NCBI GenBank assembly: GCA_005883305.1
Contig: VBAC01000001.1
Span: 930,001 to 994,000 of the forward strand
Direction: 5' to 3'
Source of the DNA: Alphaproteobacteria bacterium
GTDB lineage: Bacteria; Pseudomonadota; Alphaproteobacteria; Sphingomonadales; Sphingomonadaceae
DNA length: 64,000 bases
Numbering within the stretch: the stretch's first letter is position 1; each line of letters starts with the position of its first letter. Below the pieces are notes generated by a model. The model was given only the letters and a program-made list of their open reading frames with translations. It made no database searches and had not been told where the DNA came from. The position numbers and the translations under genes are program-made. Positions 28,418-38,029 of this stretch are shown in pieces.

Positions 28418-31099
28418 ATGACCTCGACCAACGACATCCGGCGCGCCTTCCTCGATTATTTCGGCCGCGAGGGGCACCAGGTCGTGCCCTCGGCGCCGCT
28501 CGTCCCGCAGAACGATCCGACGTTGATGTTCGTCAACGCCGGCATGGTGCCGTTCAAGAACGTGTTCACCGGGCTCGAGACCCGGCCATATTCGACCGCC
28601 GCTTCCAGCCAAAAGTGCGTACGCGCCGGCGGCAAGCACAACGATCTCGACAATGTCGGCTACACCGCGCGGCACCTGACCTTCTTCGAGATGCTCGGCA
28701 ATTTCTCGTTCGGCGATTATTTCAAGGAGCGGGCGATCGACCTCGCCTGGACCCTTCTCACCAAAGAGTTCGGCCTGTCGCCCGACCGGCTGACGGCGAC
28801 CGTCTATCACACCGACGACGAGGCCTGGGACCTGTGGAAGAAGATCGCCGGCCTGCCCGACGAGCGGATCATCCGGATCCCGACCAAGGACAATTTCTGG
28901 GCGATGGGCGACAATGGCCCGTGCGGGCCCTGCTCGGAGATCTTCTTCGATCACGGCCCCGCGATCCCCGGCGGTCCGCCCGGCAGCCCGAACGAGGGTG
29001 GCGACCGCTTCGTCGAGGTCTGGAACCTCGTCTTCATGCAGTACGAGCAGGAAGCGAACGAGATCGTCCGCGACCTGCCGAGGCCCTCGATCGACACCGG
29101 CATGGGCCTGGAGCGAATCTCGACCGTGCTCCAGGGCGTTCACAGCGTGTTCGAAACCAATACGTTTCGCGAGCTGATCGGCGCCTCAGCCGAGTTGACG
29201 AAGACGGACGCGGGGCAAGCCAGCCACAAGGTGATCGCCGATCACCTGCGCTCGTCCTGCTTCCTGGTCGGCGACGGCGTCCTTCCGGCGAACGAGGGGC
29301 GGGGCTATGTGCTTCGGCGAATCATGCGCCGGGCGATGCGCCACGCCCATTTGCTCGGCGCCGCCGAGCCCCTGATGCACCGGCTCGTGCCGAGCCTCGT
29401 CGCGGAGATGGGCGCCGCATATCCCGATCTGGTGCGCGCCCAGCCGCTGATCGAGGAGACCCTGAAGCTCGAGGAAACGCGCTTCCGCCAGACCCTCGCC
29501 AACGGCCTGAGACTGCTCGACGAGGCGACCGCGGCGATGAAGCCGGGCGAGACCCTGCCGGGCGCGACCGCGTTCAAGCTCTACGACACGTACGGCTTCC
29601 CCTACGACCTTACCGAGGACGCGCTCCGCGCGCAGGGCTTCGGAGTCGACCGCGCGGGCTTCGACAGCGCGATGGCCGAGCAGAAGGCCGCCGCCCGCGC
29701 GGCCTGGAAGGGCTCGGGGGCGAAGGCGAGCGAGGACATCTGGTTCGACATCGCCGAGGAGAAGGGCGCGACCGAGTTCACCGGCTATCTCGGCCATGAC
29801 GGCGAGGGCGAGGTCGTGGCGATCGTCAAGGACGGCGCTCGCGTCGAGCGCGCCGGCGCCGGCGACAGGGTGACGATCCTGACCAACCAGACGCCCTTCT
29901 ACGGCGAGAGCGGCGGGCAGATCGGCGACACGGGAAAGATCATATCCGATAAGGGCCTGGACGCCGATGTTGAGGAAACGTCCAAGCCGCTGGGCAAGCT
30001 CCACGCACATCAAGCGGCGGTCAAGGCGGGCGAGGTTTCGGTCGGCGACGCGGTCCAGCTCCACGTCGATGCCGAGCGGCGCTCGAAGATCCGCGCCAAT
30101 CACAGCGCCACCCATTTGCTCCACGCCGCGCTTCGCCGCCGCCTGGGCGATCACGTGACCCAGAAGGGCAGCCTCGTCGCCCCCGACTATTTCCGCTTCG
30201 ACTTCTCGCACAACAAGCCGATGACCCGCGAGGAGATCGAAACCGTCGAGGCCGACGTCAATCGCCACATTCGCGAGAACCGGCCGGTCGGCACGCGCCT
30301 GATGAGCATGGATGACGCGATCTCGTCCGGCGCAATGGCCCTGTTCGGGGAGAAATATGGCGACGAGGTCCGCGTCCTCTCGATGGGGGACGAGGAGGAG
30401 CGCGCATATTCCGTCGAGCTTTGCGGCGGCACCCACGTCAATGCGCTCGGCGACATCCAGCTGCTCAAGATCACCTCAGAAAGCGCGGTCGCCTCGGGGG
30501 TGCGCCGGATCGAGGCGCTGACCGGCGAGGCGGCGCGGGCCTGGCTCACCGCGCGCGAGGACAAGCTCAAGGAGGCCGCCGCCTCGCTCAAGGCCTCGCC
30601 CGAGGAGGTTCCCGCGCGAGTGGCCGCACTGGTCGAGGAGCGCCGCCGGCTCGAGCGCGAGCTGGCGGAGGCGAAAAAAACGATCGCCCTCTCTGCGCAA
30701 GATCTCACCACGGGCTCGCCCGAAATCGGCACAGCCAAGCTTGCTACGGGACCCGAAAAGGTCGGTGATGTCTTCTTCACGCCGCTGCTGCTCAATGACT
30801 TTGATCCCAAGGAGCTGCGCAGCCTTGTCGATGAAAAAAAACGCTCGATGGGTACTGGGGTGGCCGCGATCATTTCCGTGCTCGGCGGACGTGCAACCGT
30901 AGCGGTTGGGGTTACCGACGACCTTACTGACCGCTTCAATGCGGTCGATCTCGTCCGCAGGGCGGTGGAAGCGGTCGGCGGCCAGGGCGGCGGCGGGCGT
31001 CCGGACATGGCCCAGGGCGGCGGGCCGGACGGCGGCAAGGCGGCGGAGGCATTGGAGGCGGTCAAGGCAGCGTTGGCGGACCAGCCGGCCGAAGCCTAG
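28418..31099 (+). CDS. alaS: Alanyl-tRNA synthetase
   Basis: 893 residues. The class II catalytic domain starts [21 protein letters not shown], with motif 2 [15 protein letters not shown] and motif 3 [13 protein letters not shown]. The editing domain has the zinc-binding [13 protein letters not shown] and [11 protein letters not shown] motifs, and the C-terminal domain ends with the [16 protein letters not shown] loop. It charges tRNA-Ala and clears mischarged serine or glycine. The stretch at 30670-30850 is locally A-rich, with runs of seven and eight A, unlike the rest of the gene. An unusual inverted repeat precedes it. Confidence 0.97.
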   Translation: MTSTNDIRRAFLDYFGREGHQVVPSAPLVPQNDPTLMFVNAGMVPFKNVFTGLETRPYSTAASSQKCVRAGGKHNDLDNVGYTARHLTFFEMLGNFSFGDYFKERAIDLAWTLLTKEFGLSPDRLTATVYHTDDEAWDLWKKIAGLPDERIIRIPTKDNFWAMGDNGPCGPCSEIFFDHGPAIPGGPPGSPNEGGDRFVEVWNLVFMQYEQEANEIVRDLPRPSIDTGMGLERISTVLQGVHSVFETNTFRELIGASAELTKTDAGQASHKVIADHLRSSCFLVGDGVLPANEGRGYVLRRIMRRAMRHAHLLGAAEPLMHRLVPSLVAEMGAAYPDLVRAQPLIEETLKLEETRFRQTLANGLRLLDEATAAMKPGETLPGATAFKLYDTYGFPYDLTEDALRAQGFGVDRAGFDSAMAEQKAAARAAWKGSGAKASEDIWFDIAEEKGATEFTGYLGHDGEGEVVAIVKDGARVERAGAGDRVTILTNQTPFYGESGGQIGDTGKIISDKGLDADVEETSKPLGKLHAHQAAVKAGEVSVGDAVQLHVDAERRSKIRANHSATHLLHAALRRRLGDHVTQKGSLVAPDYFRFDFSHNKPMTREEIETVEADVNRHIRENRPVGTRLMSMDDAISSGAMALFGEKYGDEVRVLSMGDEEERAYSVELCGGTHVNALGDIQLLKITSESAVASGVRRIEALTGEAARAWLTAREDKLKEAAASLKASPEEVPARVAALVEERRRLERELAEAKKTIALSAQDLTTGSPEIGTAKLATGPEKVGDVFFTPLLLNDFDPKELRSLVDEKKRSMGTGVAAIISVLGGRATVAVGVTDDLTDRFNAVDLVRRAVEAVGGQGGGGRPDMAQGGGPDGGKAAEALEAVKAALADQPAEA

Positions 31100-31118
31100 G
31101 CTCGAGCCCGCCCAAATC

Positions 31119-31225
31119 GTTCCCCGGCGAAGGCCGGGGCCCAGGAGCCGAAGGCTTCCCCAGACCTGTCGCGCCCGAAACCCGGCGGGTGCCGGGCCTG
31201 GACCCCGGCCTTCGCCGGGGAACAG
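31119..31225. repeat. Paired-hairpin repeat, family C
   Basis: Same arms as 24179-24285, with GTTCCCCGGCGAAGGCCGGGG and CCTGGACCCCGGCCTTCGCC outermost and CCCGGCGGGTGCCGGG inside. It lies between convergent alaS and the Kef-type gene. Confidence 0.8.
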
Positions 31226-31231
31226 CCTTCC

Positions 31232-33013
31232 CTAGCGCATCAACGCGTCCCTGAGTCGCTTCCCCCGCTGGACCGGCTCCTGCTCCATCTCGCCCATCTG
31301 CATGATCTGCTGCCTGAGCTCAGCGCGCTTCTCGTGGATCGAGGCGATCACCGGGCCCATCGCCAGGCCCAGATCGACCAAAGCCGCCTCGGACAGCTGG
31401 AGCGAGGATTCGAGCGTCTCGGGAACCGCGTCGGTGGCTCCGGCGCGATAGAGCTCGGCGGCGTGGCTTGCGTCCCGGGCGCGGGCGACGATGGTGAGGT
31501 CTGGGCACCACGCCCGCACCCGCTTCACCATCCGGACCGCCTGCACCGGATCGTCCATCGTCAGGATGAGCGCGCTGGCGTGCCCGAGGTTGAGCTTGTC
31601 GAGCAGCTCGGGCCGCGCGGCGTCGCCGAAGATCAGCCTGAAGCCCTCGGCCCGGCCGGCCTTGATCGCGTCGATGTTCGAATCAACCGCGACATAGGGC
31701 TTGCCGTGGGCGGCGAGCATCTCTGCCACCAGCCTCCCGACCCGACCGAAGCCGACGATCACCGCCCGCGGATCCTCCCGCGTCGGCACCGTCACGGGAT
31801 CCTCGGCGGTGCCGCGCTCGATCCGCTGGGCCGCGTCGCGCCCGACGCGCGCCAGCAGCGGCGTCAGCGTCAGGCCCATCGCGGTCACCACCTGCCAGAA
31901 GGAGGCGGTGTCGCGGGCGATCACCCCGGCGGCCGCGGCGGCGGCCAGCACGATCAAGGTCGTCTCGGACGGCGAGGCCATCAAGAGGCCTGTCTCCGCC
32001 GCCACCGCCCTGCGCGCGCCGTCGAGCCGAAGGAACGTCGCCGTTACCAAAGTCTTGAGCAGCATCACGCCGACCAGCGCGAACAGCAAGGCCTGCCAGT
32101 TGCCGGCGATGAAGGCGAGATCGACGCTCATCCCGACGGTGATCAGGAACACGCCAAGGCCGAGGCCGCGGAACGGGGCCATCATCACCTCGACCTCGCC
32201 ATGATATTCGGTCTCGGCGATCAGAACGCCGGCGACGAGCGCGCCGACGATCGGCGAGAGGCCGGCGGCGGCGGTGGCGAGGCTGGCGACGATCACCACC
32301 AGCAGGCTGACCGAGAGGAACAGCTCCGGACTCTTGGTGCGCGCCGCCTGGGCGAACAGGCTCGGGAGGACGAAGCGCCCGAGCACCAGCATCACCGCGA
32401 CCACCGCGCCGCCGACCAGCAAGGTGTTGAGCAGCCCCGAAAAGCCCTCGGCGCCTGCATGGGGCGCGAGCGCTCCGAGCGCGAAGACGATCGGAACCAG
32501 CGCCAGGTCCTCGAACAGAAGCATGGCGAAGGCTGCGCGGCCGACCGGGCTCGCGGTTCCGACCAGCGGAAGCACGACCGCGGTCGATGAAAGGGCCAGT
32601 GCGAGGCCGAGCGCCACGGCGGCCGCCCAGCCGCTGCCGGCGGCGAAGTAAATCGCCGCGCCGATGAACAGAGCGGAGACCGTCAGCTCCAGCCCGCCGA
32701 CCCCGAAGACCAGTCGCCGCATGCCCCACAGGCGCCGGAACGACAGTTCGAGACCGATCGAGAAGAGGAGGAGGGTGATGCCGAGCTCGGCGAACGGCTC
32801 GATCGCGTGCGCGTCGGTGATCGTCACGTAATTCAGCCATGGATAGAAGCCGGTCATCGCGCCCAGGCCGAACGGGCCGACCAGAATGCCGATCAGGATG
32901 AAGCCGATGACCGGGCTGATCCGCACCCGAGCGAAGGCGGGGATAACGATCCCCGCTGCGCCGAGGATGACGAGCGCGTCGGAAAGTCCGGAAGTGCTGA
33001 ATTCGGAAGCCAT
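31232..33013 (-). CDS. Monovalent cation:proton antiporter-2 (Kef/YbaL type)
   Basis: 593 residues. About 12 membrane helices of the CPA2 fold (PVIGFILIGILVGPFGLG; LLLFSIGLELSFRRLW; the LSSTAVVLPL unwound helix; LLFEDLALVP) are followed by a C-terminal RCK/TrkA-N domain (VIVGFGRVGRLVAEML, then FGDAARPELL) that binds NAD or nucleotide. It exchanges K+ or Na+ for protons. A gene for an ancillary KefF/G flavoprotein is not adjacent. Start ATG at 33013; the FAD monooxygenase diverges 38 bases away, so the two promoters must overlap. Confidence 0.88.
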   Translation of the reverse strand: MASEFSTSGLSDALVILGAAGIVIPAFARVRISPVIGFILIGILVGPFGLGAMTGFYPWLNYVTITDAHAIEPFAELGITLLLFSIGLELSFRRLWGMRRLVFGVGGLELTVSALFIGAAIYFAAGSGWAAAVALGLALALSSTAVVLPLVGTASPVGRAAFAMLLFEDLALVPIVFALGALAPHAGAEGFSGLLNTLLVGGAVVAVMLVLGRFVLPSLFAQAARTKSPELFLSVSLLVVIVASLATAAAGLSPIVGALVAGVLIAETEYHGEVEVMMAPFRGLGLGVFLITVGMSVDLAFIAGNWQALLFALVGVMLLKTLVTATFLRLDGARRAVAAETGLLMASPSETTLIVLAAAAAAGVIARDTASFWQVVTAMGLTLTPLLARVGRDAAQRIERGTAEDPVTVPTREDPRAVIVGFGRVGRLVAEMLAAHGKPYVAVDSNIDAIKAGRAEGFRLIFGDAARPELLDKLNLGHASALILTMDDPVQAVRMVKRVRAWCPDLTIVARARDASHAAELYRAGATDAVPETLESSLQLSEAALVDLGLAMGPVIASIHEKRAELRQQIMQMGEMEQEPVQRGKRLRDALMR

Positions 33014-33051
33014 CTTGCCTTTATGCAGGAACGGGCGCGATTGTCAGCCTC

Positions 33052-34260
33052 ATGGACCACGAAACGGACCTGTTGATCGTCGGCGGCGGACCCGCGGGCA
33101 TGATGGCCGGCTTGCTCTTCGCCCGCGCGGGCTGCCGGGTCCGCGTGCTTGAGAAGCACGCCGACTTCTTCCGCGATTTCCGCGGCGACACCGTCCACCC
33201 TTCGACGATGGAGATCCTCGACCAGCTCGGGATGCTCCAGCGGTTCCTGAAGCGGCCTCACAACCGGGTGGCGACCGCCCAGCTCGCCATCGCCGGGCAG
33301 GAGTGGACAATCGGCGACCTCAGCCATCTCGACACCCCGGCCCCGTTCATCGCCATGATGCCGCAGTGGGAGTTCCTCGATTTCCTGCGCGAGGAAGCCA
33401 AGACCTTTCCGGAATTCGCGCTGGAAATGACCGCGCCGGTGAGCGGCTTCGTCGAAGAGGAGGGGAGGGTGGCGGGAGTCCGTCTCGAGGACGGCCGCGA
33501 GCTGCGCGGGCGACTAACCATCGCCGCCGACGGCCGCGCCTCGATCGCCCGCAATATGCTCCCGCTCGAGGACCTCGGCGCGCCGATGGACGTCTTCTGG
33601 TTCCGTATCCCCAAGACGCGGAGCGAGGAGGGTGCGCTGCGCGGCAATGTCCAGCGCGGGCGGCTGCTGGTGATGATCGACCGCGGCGACTATTGGCAAT
33701 GCGCCTTCCTGATCCCCAAGGGCGCGGCCGAGGCCTACAAAGCGCGCGGCATCGGCGCCGTGCGCGAGGAGGTCGCGGCGGTCGCGCCGCCGGGCCTCGA
33801 CCTGGGCGAGCTCGACGAGATGAGCGACCTCCATTTGCTGACGGTGAAGCTCGATCGGCTCACCTGCTGGCACAGGGCCGGGCTCCTGGCGATCGGCGAC
33901 GCGGCCCACGCCATGTCGCCGATCGGCGGAATCGGCATCAACCTCGCCATTCAGGACGCGGTGGCGGCCGCCAACGCGCTGGCGTGGCCGCTCGCCCGGG
34001 GCGACGACGTCGATCCGCTGCTCGGCCGGGTCGAGGCGCGGCGGCTGTTCCCGACCCGAATGGTCCAGGCCGCGCAGAAGATCGCACAGGACCGGATCAT
34101 CGGCCGATTGCTTCAGCCAGGCGCCCCGATCGCCAGGGCGCCCTTGCTCGTGCGCCTGCTCGACCGCTTCCCGTTGCTCAGGCGCATCCCGGGGCGACTG
34201 ATCGGCTTGGGCATAAGGCGCGAGCGGGTAAGGTCCCCTCTTAAAAGCCGCTCCCCTTGA
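33052..34260 (+). CDS. FAD-dependent monooxygenase (PHBH/UbiH-like fold)
   Basis: 402 residues. Dinucleotide-binding GGGPAG near the start (LLIVGGGPAGMMAGLLFARAG), the DG motif in IAADGRASIARN, and the flavin GD motif in LLAIGDAAHAMSPIGGIG. This is the group A hydroxylase plan; substrate unknown. The last 11 or so residues (VRSPLKSRSP) are read from the edge of a family A repeat, whose hairpin supplies the TGA stop, so the native C-terminus may once have ended elsewhere. It diverges from the cation antiporter. Confidence 0.85.
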   Translation: MDHETDLLIVGGGPAGMMAGLLFARAGCRVRVLEKHADFFRDFRGDTVHPSTMEILDQLGMLQRFLKRPHNRVATAQLAIAGQEWTIGDLSHLDTPAPFIAMMPQWEFLDFLREEAKTFPEFALEMTAPVSGFVEEEGRVAGVRLEDGRELRGRLTIAADGRASIARNMLPLEDLGAPMDVFWFRIPKTRSEEGALRGNVQRGRLLVMIDRGDYWQCAFLIPKGAAEAYKARGIGAVREEVAAVAPPGLDLGELDEMSDLHLLTVKLDRLTCWHRAGLLAIGDAAHAMSPIGGIGINLAIQDAVAAANALAWPLARGDDVDPLLGRVEARRLFPTRMVQAAQKIAQDRIIGRLLQPGAPIARAPLLVRLLDRFPLLRRIPGRLIGLGIRRERVRSPLKSRSP

Positions 34261-34355
34261 TGGGGAGGGGTTGGGGTGGGGTGGCGTCTCCGGAAGCGCG
34301 TGGCCTATGATGAAGTCCACCCCCACCCCAAGCCGCTCCCCATCGAGGGAGGGGG
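34249..34355. repeat. Paired-hairpin repeat, family A (variant)
   Basis: CTCCCCTTGATGGGGAGGGG then TTGGGGTGGGGTGGCG, a spacer, and CCACCCCCACCCCAAGCCG followed by CTCCCCATCGAGGGAGG. It overlaps the last codons of the FAD monooxygenase gene and ends 8 bases before the icd stop on the other strand. Confidence 0.75.
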
Positions 34356-34363
34356 TAGCAAGG

Positions 34364-35593
34364 TCAGGCCGGCTCGGCTTCCTTCGCCATCGCCGCCTCC
34401 AGATTGACCCGGATCGCCTCGAAGAACTGTTCGGTGGTCATCCAGGCCTGGTCGGGGCCGATCAGGATGGCCAAGTCCTTGGTCATCTTGCCGCTCTCGA
34501 CCGTCTCGACGCAGACCCGCTCGAGCGTCTCGGCGAAGCGGGTCACCTCGGGCGTATCGTCGAACTTGCCGCGATATTTGAGGCCGCCCGTCCAGGCGAA
34601 GATCGAGGCGATCGGGTTGGTCGAGGTGGCCTTGCCCTGCTGGTGCATCCGGTAGTGCCGGGTGACGGTGCCGTGCGCCGCCTCGGCCTCGACCGTCTTG
34701 CCGTCGGGAGTCATCAGGATCGAGGTCATCAGGCCGAGCGAGCCGAAGCCCTGGGCGACCTGGTCCGACTGGACGTCGCCGTCGTAATTCTTGCAGGCCC
34801 AGACGAACTTGCCGCTCCACTTGAGCGCGCTGGCGACCATGTCGTCGATCAGGCGATGCTCGTAGGTGATTCCAGCATCGGCGAACTTCCCCTTGAATTC
34901 GCTGTCGTAAATCTCCTGGAACAGATCCTTGAAGCGGCCGTCATAGGCCTTGAGGATCGTGTTCTTGGTGGAGAGATAGACGGGCCAGCCGCGGTTGAGG
35001 CCGTAGTTGAAGCAGGCATGGGCGAAATCGCGGATCGATTCGTCGAGATTGTACATCCCCATGGCCACGCCGCCGCCGGGAAAATCGAACACTTCATGCT
35101 CGATCGTCTCGCCATTCTCGCCCTGCCACTTGATCGTCAGCTTGCCGGCGCCGGGGACGACGAAGTCGGTCGCCTTATACTGGTCGCCGAAGGCGTGGCG
35201 GCCGACGACGATCGGATCGGTCCAGCCGGGGATCAGCCGCGGCACATTCTCGATCACGATCGGCTCGCGGAAGACGACTCCGCCCAGGATGTTGCGGATC
35301 GTGCCGTTGGGCGACTTCCACATCTTCTTGAGGCCGAACTCCTCGACGCGGGCCTCGTCCGGGGTGATGGTCGCGCATTTGACCCCGACGCCGTGCTGCT
35401 TGATCGCGTTGGCCGCATCGACGGTGATCCGGTCCTCGGTCTCGTCGCGCTTCTCGATGCCGAGGTCGTAATAGAGCAGGTCGACGTCGAGATAGGGCAG
35501 GATCAGCCGCTCGCGGATCCATTGCCAGATGATCCGGGTCATCTCGTCGCCGTCGAGCTCGACGACGGGGTTCTTCACCTTGATTTTCGCCAT
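34364..35593 (-). CDS. icd: NADP-dependent isocitrate dehydrogenase
   Basis: 409 residues, the homodimeric eukaryote-like class of IDH used by most alphaproteobacteria, not the E. coli type. TCA-cycle oxidation of isocitrate to 2-oxoglutarate with NADPH. Signatures: [14 protein letters not shown] at the N-terminus, [12 protein letters not shown] (substrate loop), [30 protein letters not shown] and AHGTVTRHY for NADP binding. ATG start at 35593. It diverges from psd over 145 bases; a CCGGGCG/CGCCCGG hairpin is in that gap. Confidence 0.97.
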   Translation of the reverse strand: MAKIKVKNPVVELDGDEMTRIIWQWIRERLILPYLDVDLLYYDLGIEKRDETEDRITVDAANAIKQHGVGVKCATITPDEARVEEFGLKKMWKSPNGTIRNILGGVVFREPIVIENVPRLIPGWTDPIVVGRHAFGDQYKATDFVVPGAGKLTIKWQGENGETIEHEVFDFPGGGVAMGMYNLDESIRDFAHACFNYGLNRGWPVYLSTKNTILKAYDGRFKDLFQEIYDSEFKGKFADAGITYEHRLIDDMVASALKWSGKFVWACKNYDGDVQSDQVAQGFGSLGLMTSILMTPDGKTVEAEAAHGTVTRHYRMHQQGKATSTNPIASIFAWTGGLKYRGKFDDTPEVTRFAETLERVCVETVESGKMTKDLAILIGPDQAWMTTEQFFEAIRVNLEAAMAKEAEPA

Positions 35594-35738
35594 GAGGCTG
35601 AGCGCTTTCCTTTGGATTGGATTTGGCTGGGGCCTGTAAGCGGTGGGGGGACGGTGTCAACCGACCGTCTAGGCCGGGCGCTCCCCGGCGCCCGGGCTTG
35701 CCATTGTCTCGCCTCGCCGCAGCCCGTAAAGGCGGGCC

Positions 35739-36476
35739 ATGAGTTCGCTTGAGAAGCCGGAAATCGGCACGACCACCGTCAAATGGCGCTGGCCCTCGGT
35801 CCATCCGGAAGGGCGCAAGTTCACGGTCATCGCCGGAGCCATCACGCTCGTCTTCTGGCTCGTGCTGGGCTGGGACGTCGTCGGCTGGCTCGCCCTCGGC
35901 CTGACGGTCTGGACCGCCGCCTTCTTCCGCGATCCGGTGCGGACGACGCCGTCGGGGGAGGGGCTGATCATCGCGCCCGCCGACGGGCTGGTGACGATGA
36001 TCACCAACGTGCCGCCGCCCAGGGAGCTGATCGGCGAGGAGGGGCTCGCCGACGATCCGGTGGTGCGCGTCTCCATTTTCATGAGCGTGTTCGACGTCCA
36101 CATCAATCGCACGCCCATCGCCGGCACGATCCTCAAGGTGGTCTACATCGCCGGCAAGTTCCTAAACGCCGATCTCGACAAAGCGAGCGAGGACAATGAG
36201 CGTCAGCACATCCTGGTCGAGGGGCCGGACGGGACCAGGGTCGCCTTCACCCAGATCGCCGGCCTGGTCGCTCGGCGCATCGTGCCCTGGATCAAGGTCG
36301 GCGACCGCGTCGCCACCGGCCAGCGCGTCGGCCTGATCCGCTTCGGCAGCCGGGTCGACGTCTATCTGCCCGCCGGCACCTCCTCGCAGGTCCTGCTCGG
36401 CCAGCGGACCATCGCCGGGGAGACGATCGTCGGACGGGTCGGGGTCTCCGAGCTGATCGAGGGCGTGGCCCAATGA
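35739..36476 (+). CDS. psd: Phosphatidylserine decarboxylase
   Basis: 245 residues, the short proteobacterial class. Makes phosphatidylethanolamine. A membrane anchor ([18 protein letters not shown]) precedes the catalytic part with [23 protein letters not shown] and the self-cleavage site RFGS, in which Ser204 becomes the pyruvoyl group; E. coli has LGST there. The phosphatidylserine synthase gene pssA follows after 10 bases, so psd-pssA is a two-gene phospholipid operon. Confidence 0.94.
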   Translation: MSSLEKPEIGTTTVKWRWPSVHPEGRKFTVIAGAITLVFWLVLGWDVVGWLALGLTVWTAAFFRDPVRTTPSGEGLIIAPADGLVTMITNVPPPRELIGEEGLADDPVVRVSIFMSVFDVHINRTPIAGTILKVVYIAGKFLNADLDKASEDNERQHILVEGPDGTRVAFTQIAGLVARRIVPWIKVGDRVATGQRVGLIRFGSRVDVYLPAGTSSQVLLGQRTIAGETIVGRVGVSELIEGVAQ

Positions 36477-36486
36477 GCGCGCGAAA

Positions 36487-37356
36487 GTGAAGGACGATCG
36501 ACGAGCCGAGCCCCGGCGGGGCATTCCGCTGCGGGCCGTCGTCCCCAACGCCGTCACCGCGCTCGCCCTTTGCTCGGGCCTCTCCGCGATTCGGTTCGCC
36601 ATCGAAGGCAGCTGGTGGCAGGCAGTCTCCTTCATCGGAGTCGCCGCGGTGCTCGACGGAATGGACGGGCGCATCGCCCGCTCGCTTCGCGCGCAAACCA
36701 AGTTCGGCGCCGAGCTCGATTCGCTGTCGGACGTGGTCGCCTTCGGAGCCGCCCCGGCGATCACCGTCTATCTTTGGGCGCTGCAGAACTGGCCTTGGCC
36801 GCGGCCAGGCTGGCTGTTTGCCCTGGCCTATGCCGTGTGCATGGCGCTGCGCCTCGCCCGCTTCAATGCGCGGATCGACTCCGAGGACCAGCCGCACAAG
36901 TCCGCCGGCTTCCTCACGGGCGTTCCCGCCCCGGCGGGCGCCGCCGTCATTTTGCTGCCGATCCTGCTCTGGCTGGCGAGCGACGGCGAATGGGCCTGGC
37001 TCAAGGACTATCGGCTCGTCGCGCCGTGGACCGCGTTCGCGGCCTTCATGGTCATCTCCAGCGTTGCGACCTTCTCGCTCGGCTCGTTCAGGCTGCGCCG
37101 CAACGTGCGGCTAGAGGCGATCGGCCTCATCGCTCTGATCGGCGCGGCACTGTTCACCGTGCCTTGGCAGACGCTGGCCGTGCTGGTGTTGATCTATTTG
37201 CTGCTGATTCCGGTCAGCATGGCGCGGTATGCGCGAGTCAAACGGCAGCGCGCGCTCGCGGCGCGCGAGGCCGAGCCGATCCAGCCGCCCTTGCCCTTGG
37301 CGGGGGAGCGCCCCGCAACGCGGCGACGATCGCGTCCCAATGCGCCTTCACAGTGA
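36487..37356 (+). CDS. pssA: CDP-diacylglycerol--serine O-phosphatidyltransferase
   Basis: 289 residues of the CDP-alcohol phosphotransferase family. The signature DG-x2-AR-x8-G-x3-D-x3-D is met exactly by DGRIARSLRAQ then GAELDSLSD. About eight hydrophobic segments follow. GTG start: the ATG at 36473 lies in another frame and stops after five codons. It makes phosphatidylserine, the substrate of the upstream psd product. The last 40 residues are basic and low in complexity, and overlap an antisense small gene. Confidence 0.92.
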   Translation: MKDDRRAEPRRGIPLRAVVPNAVTALALCSGLSAIRFAIEGSWWQAVSFIGVAAVLDGMDGRIARSLRAQTKFGAELDSLSDVVAFGAAPAITVYLWALQNWPWPRPGWLFALAYAVCMALRLARFNARIDSEDQPHKSAGFLTGVPAPAGAAVILLPILLWLASDGEWAWLKDYRLVAPWTAFAAFMVISSVATFSLGSFRLRRNVRLEAIGLIALIGAALFTVPWQTLAVLVLIYLLLIPVSMARYARVKRQRALAAREAEPIQPPLPLAGERPATRRRSRPNAPSQ

Positions 37357-37423
37357 TTTCGAGAACAAGGCCCAGCGCGATGAGCAGGCCGATGAAAAAG
37401 GTGATGGAGAGCATTTGAGCCAC
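37238..37423 (-). CDS. Small single-helix membrane protein with SOS and DnaA box upstream
   Basis: 61 residues. The first 35 form a strong membrane helix (ITFFIGLLIALGLVLEITV) followed by KAHWDAIVAALRG; the rest is a basic Pro/Arg/Ala tail antisense to the end of pssA, so the real protein may end earlier in spirit. The GTG at 37423 was chosen because AAGGGG lies 8 bases upstream; an ATG three codons later lacks that spacing. Upstream are a perfect DnaA box (37439-37447) and a perfect LexA box (37489-37503). No homologue is recognised from sequence alone; a SidA-like division regulator is a hypothesis. Confidence 0.5.
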   Translation of the reverse strand: MAQMLSITFFIGLLIALGLVLEITVKAHWDAIVAALRGAPPPRARAAGSARPRAPRARAAV

Positions 37424-37438
37424 AGCTTATCCCCTTAC

Positions 37439-37447
37439 TTATCCACA
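37439..37447 (+). promoter_or_regulatory. DnaA box
   Basis: TTATCCACA, identical to the strongest E. coli DnaA site. It is 15 bases upstream of the GTG of the small membrane gene; a weaker relative (CTTATCCCC) lies at 37426-37434. A 9-base AT-rich match by chance is unlikely here, but a single box is not proof of binding. Confidence 0.5.
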
Positions 37448-37488
37448 TAACGGACGAGGACGGTGTTTGTTCCCCGCGCAGTCGTATT

Positions 37489-37503
37489 GTTCTCTATTTG
37501 TTC
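37489..37503 (+). promoter_or_regulatory. LexA (SOS) box, GTTC-N7-GTTC
   Basis: GTTCTCTATTTGTTC is a perfect direct-repeat alphaproteobacterial LexA site. It lies between the divergent small membrane gene (65 bases away) and the small secreted gene (92 bases away). Proximity favours the former; either or both may be SOS-controlled. Confidence 0.75.
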
Positions 37504-37595
37504 TATTGTCAACGTGCGAATGCAAACGCGAGAGGCGCCGCCGTGGCTTCTTCGGCGGGCCGGTTCGTGATAGGATCTGGGGCGAGGAGGTCACC

Positions 37596-37880
37596 ATGCG
37601 CAGGACCGCCGTATACGCCTTTGCCCTGACCGCCTTTGCCAGCGGTATCGCGGCCAAAGCCCAGTCGGAAACCGCGGCCAGCCCGTCCGGGATTTCACCG
37701 AGCAACAATGGCACCGGGCCGGACCGCCGCAACAAGATGGTGTGCAGAAGCCAGGGCGATTCGTCGTCCAGGCTCCGCCGCCAGCGAGTTTGCACCACGC
37801 AGGCCGAGTGGGACGAGCAGCGCCGGACCGAGCGGCAGAATGTCGAGCGCGCGCAGACCAACAGGATCTGGCCGGGATAG
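37596..37880 (+). CDS. Small secreted protein with paired-Cys RVC motif
   Basis: 94 residues. Signal peptide MRRTAVYAFALTAFASGIAAKAQ; the mature part has a pattern VCRSQGDSSSRLRRQRVCTTQAEW, two cysteines 15 residues apart, then a basic-acidic helix (DEQRRTERQNVER). A second protein in this window (54625-54876) has the same VC-x14-VC-x2-A-x-W arrangement. GAGGAGG is 6-12 bases before the ATG. No function known; a disulphide-bonded secreted protein is inferred. Confidence 0.65.
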   Translation: MRRTAVYAFALTAFASGIAAKAQSETAASPSGISPSNNGTGPDRRNKMVCRSQGDSSSRLRRQRVCTTQAEWDEQRRTERQNVERAQTNRIWPG

Positions 37881-38029
37881 CTCGTCCGCCGGCATGGCCG
37901 CTGCGGCTTGATTTGTGACGCCGGCAACGCTAGTTGCGCGCCCATTCCACATGCGTGGCCATCATACCGGTGCTGGGGCTTGCTCCAGTTTCTCGGTCGC
38001 GCAGAGGTATAACCGGAAGGAGAAACGAC

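Noticed and set aside
36473-36490. ATG at 36473 as the pssA start
   Set aside because: It lies in another frame and meets a stop after five codons; the GTG at 36487 opens the conserved protein.
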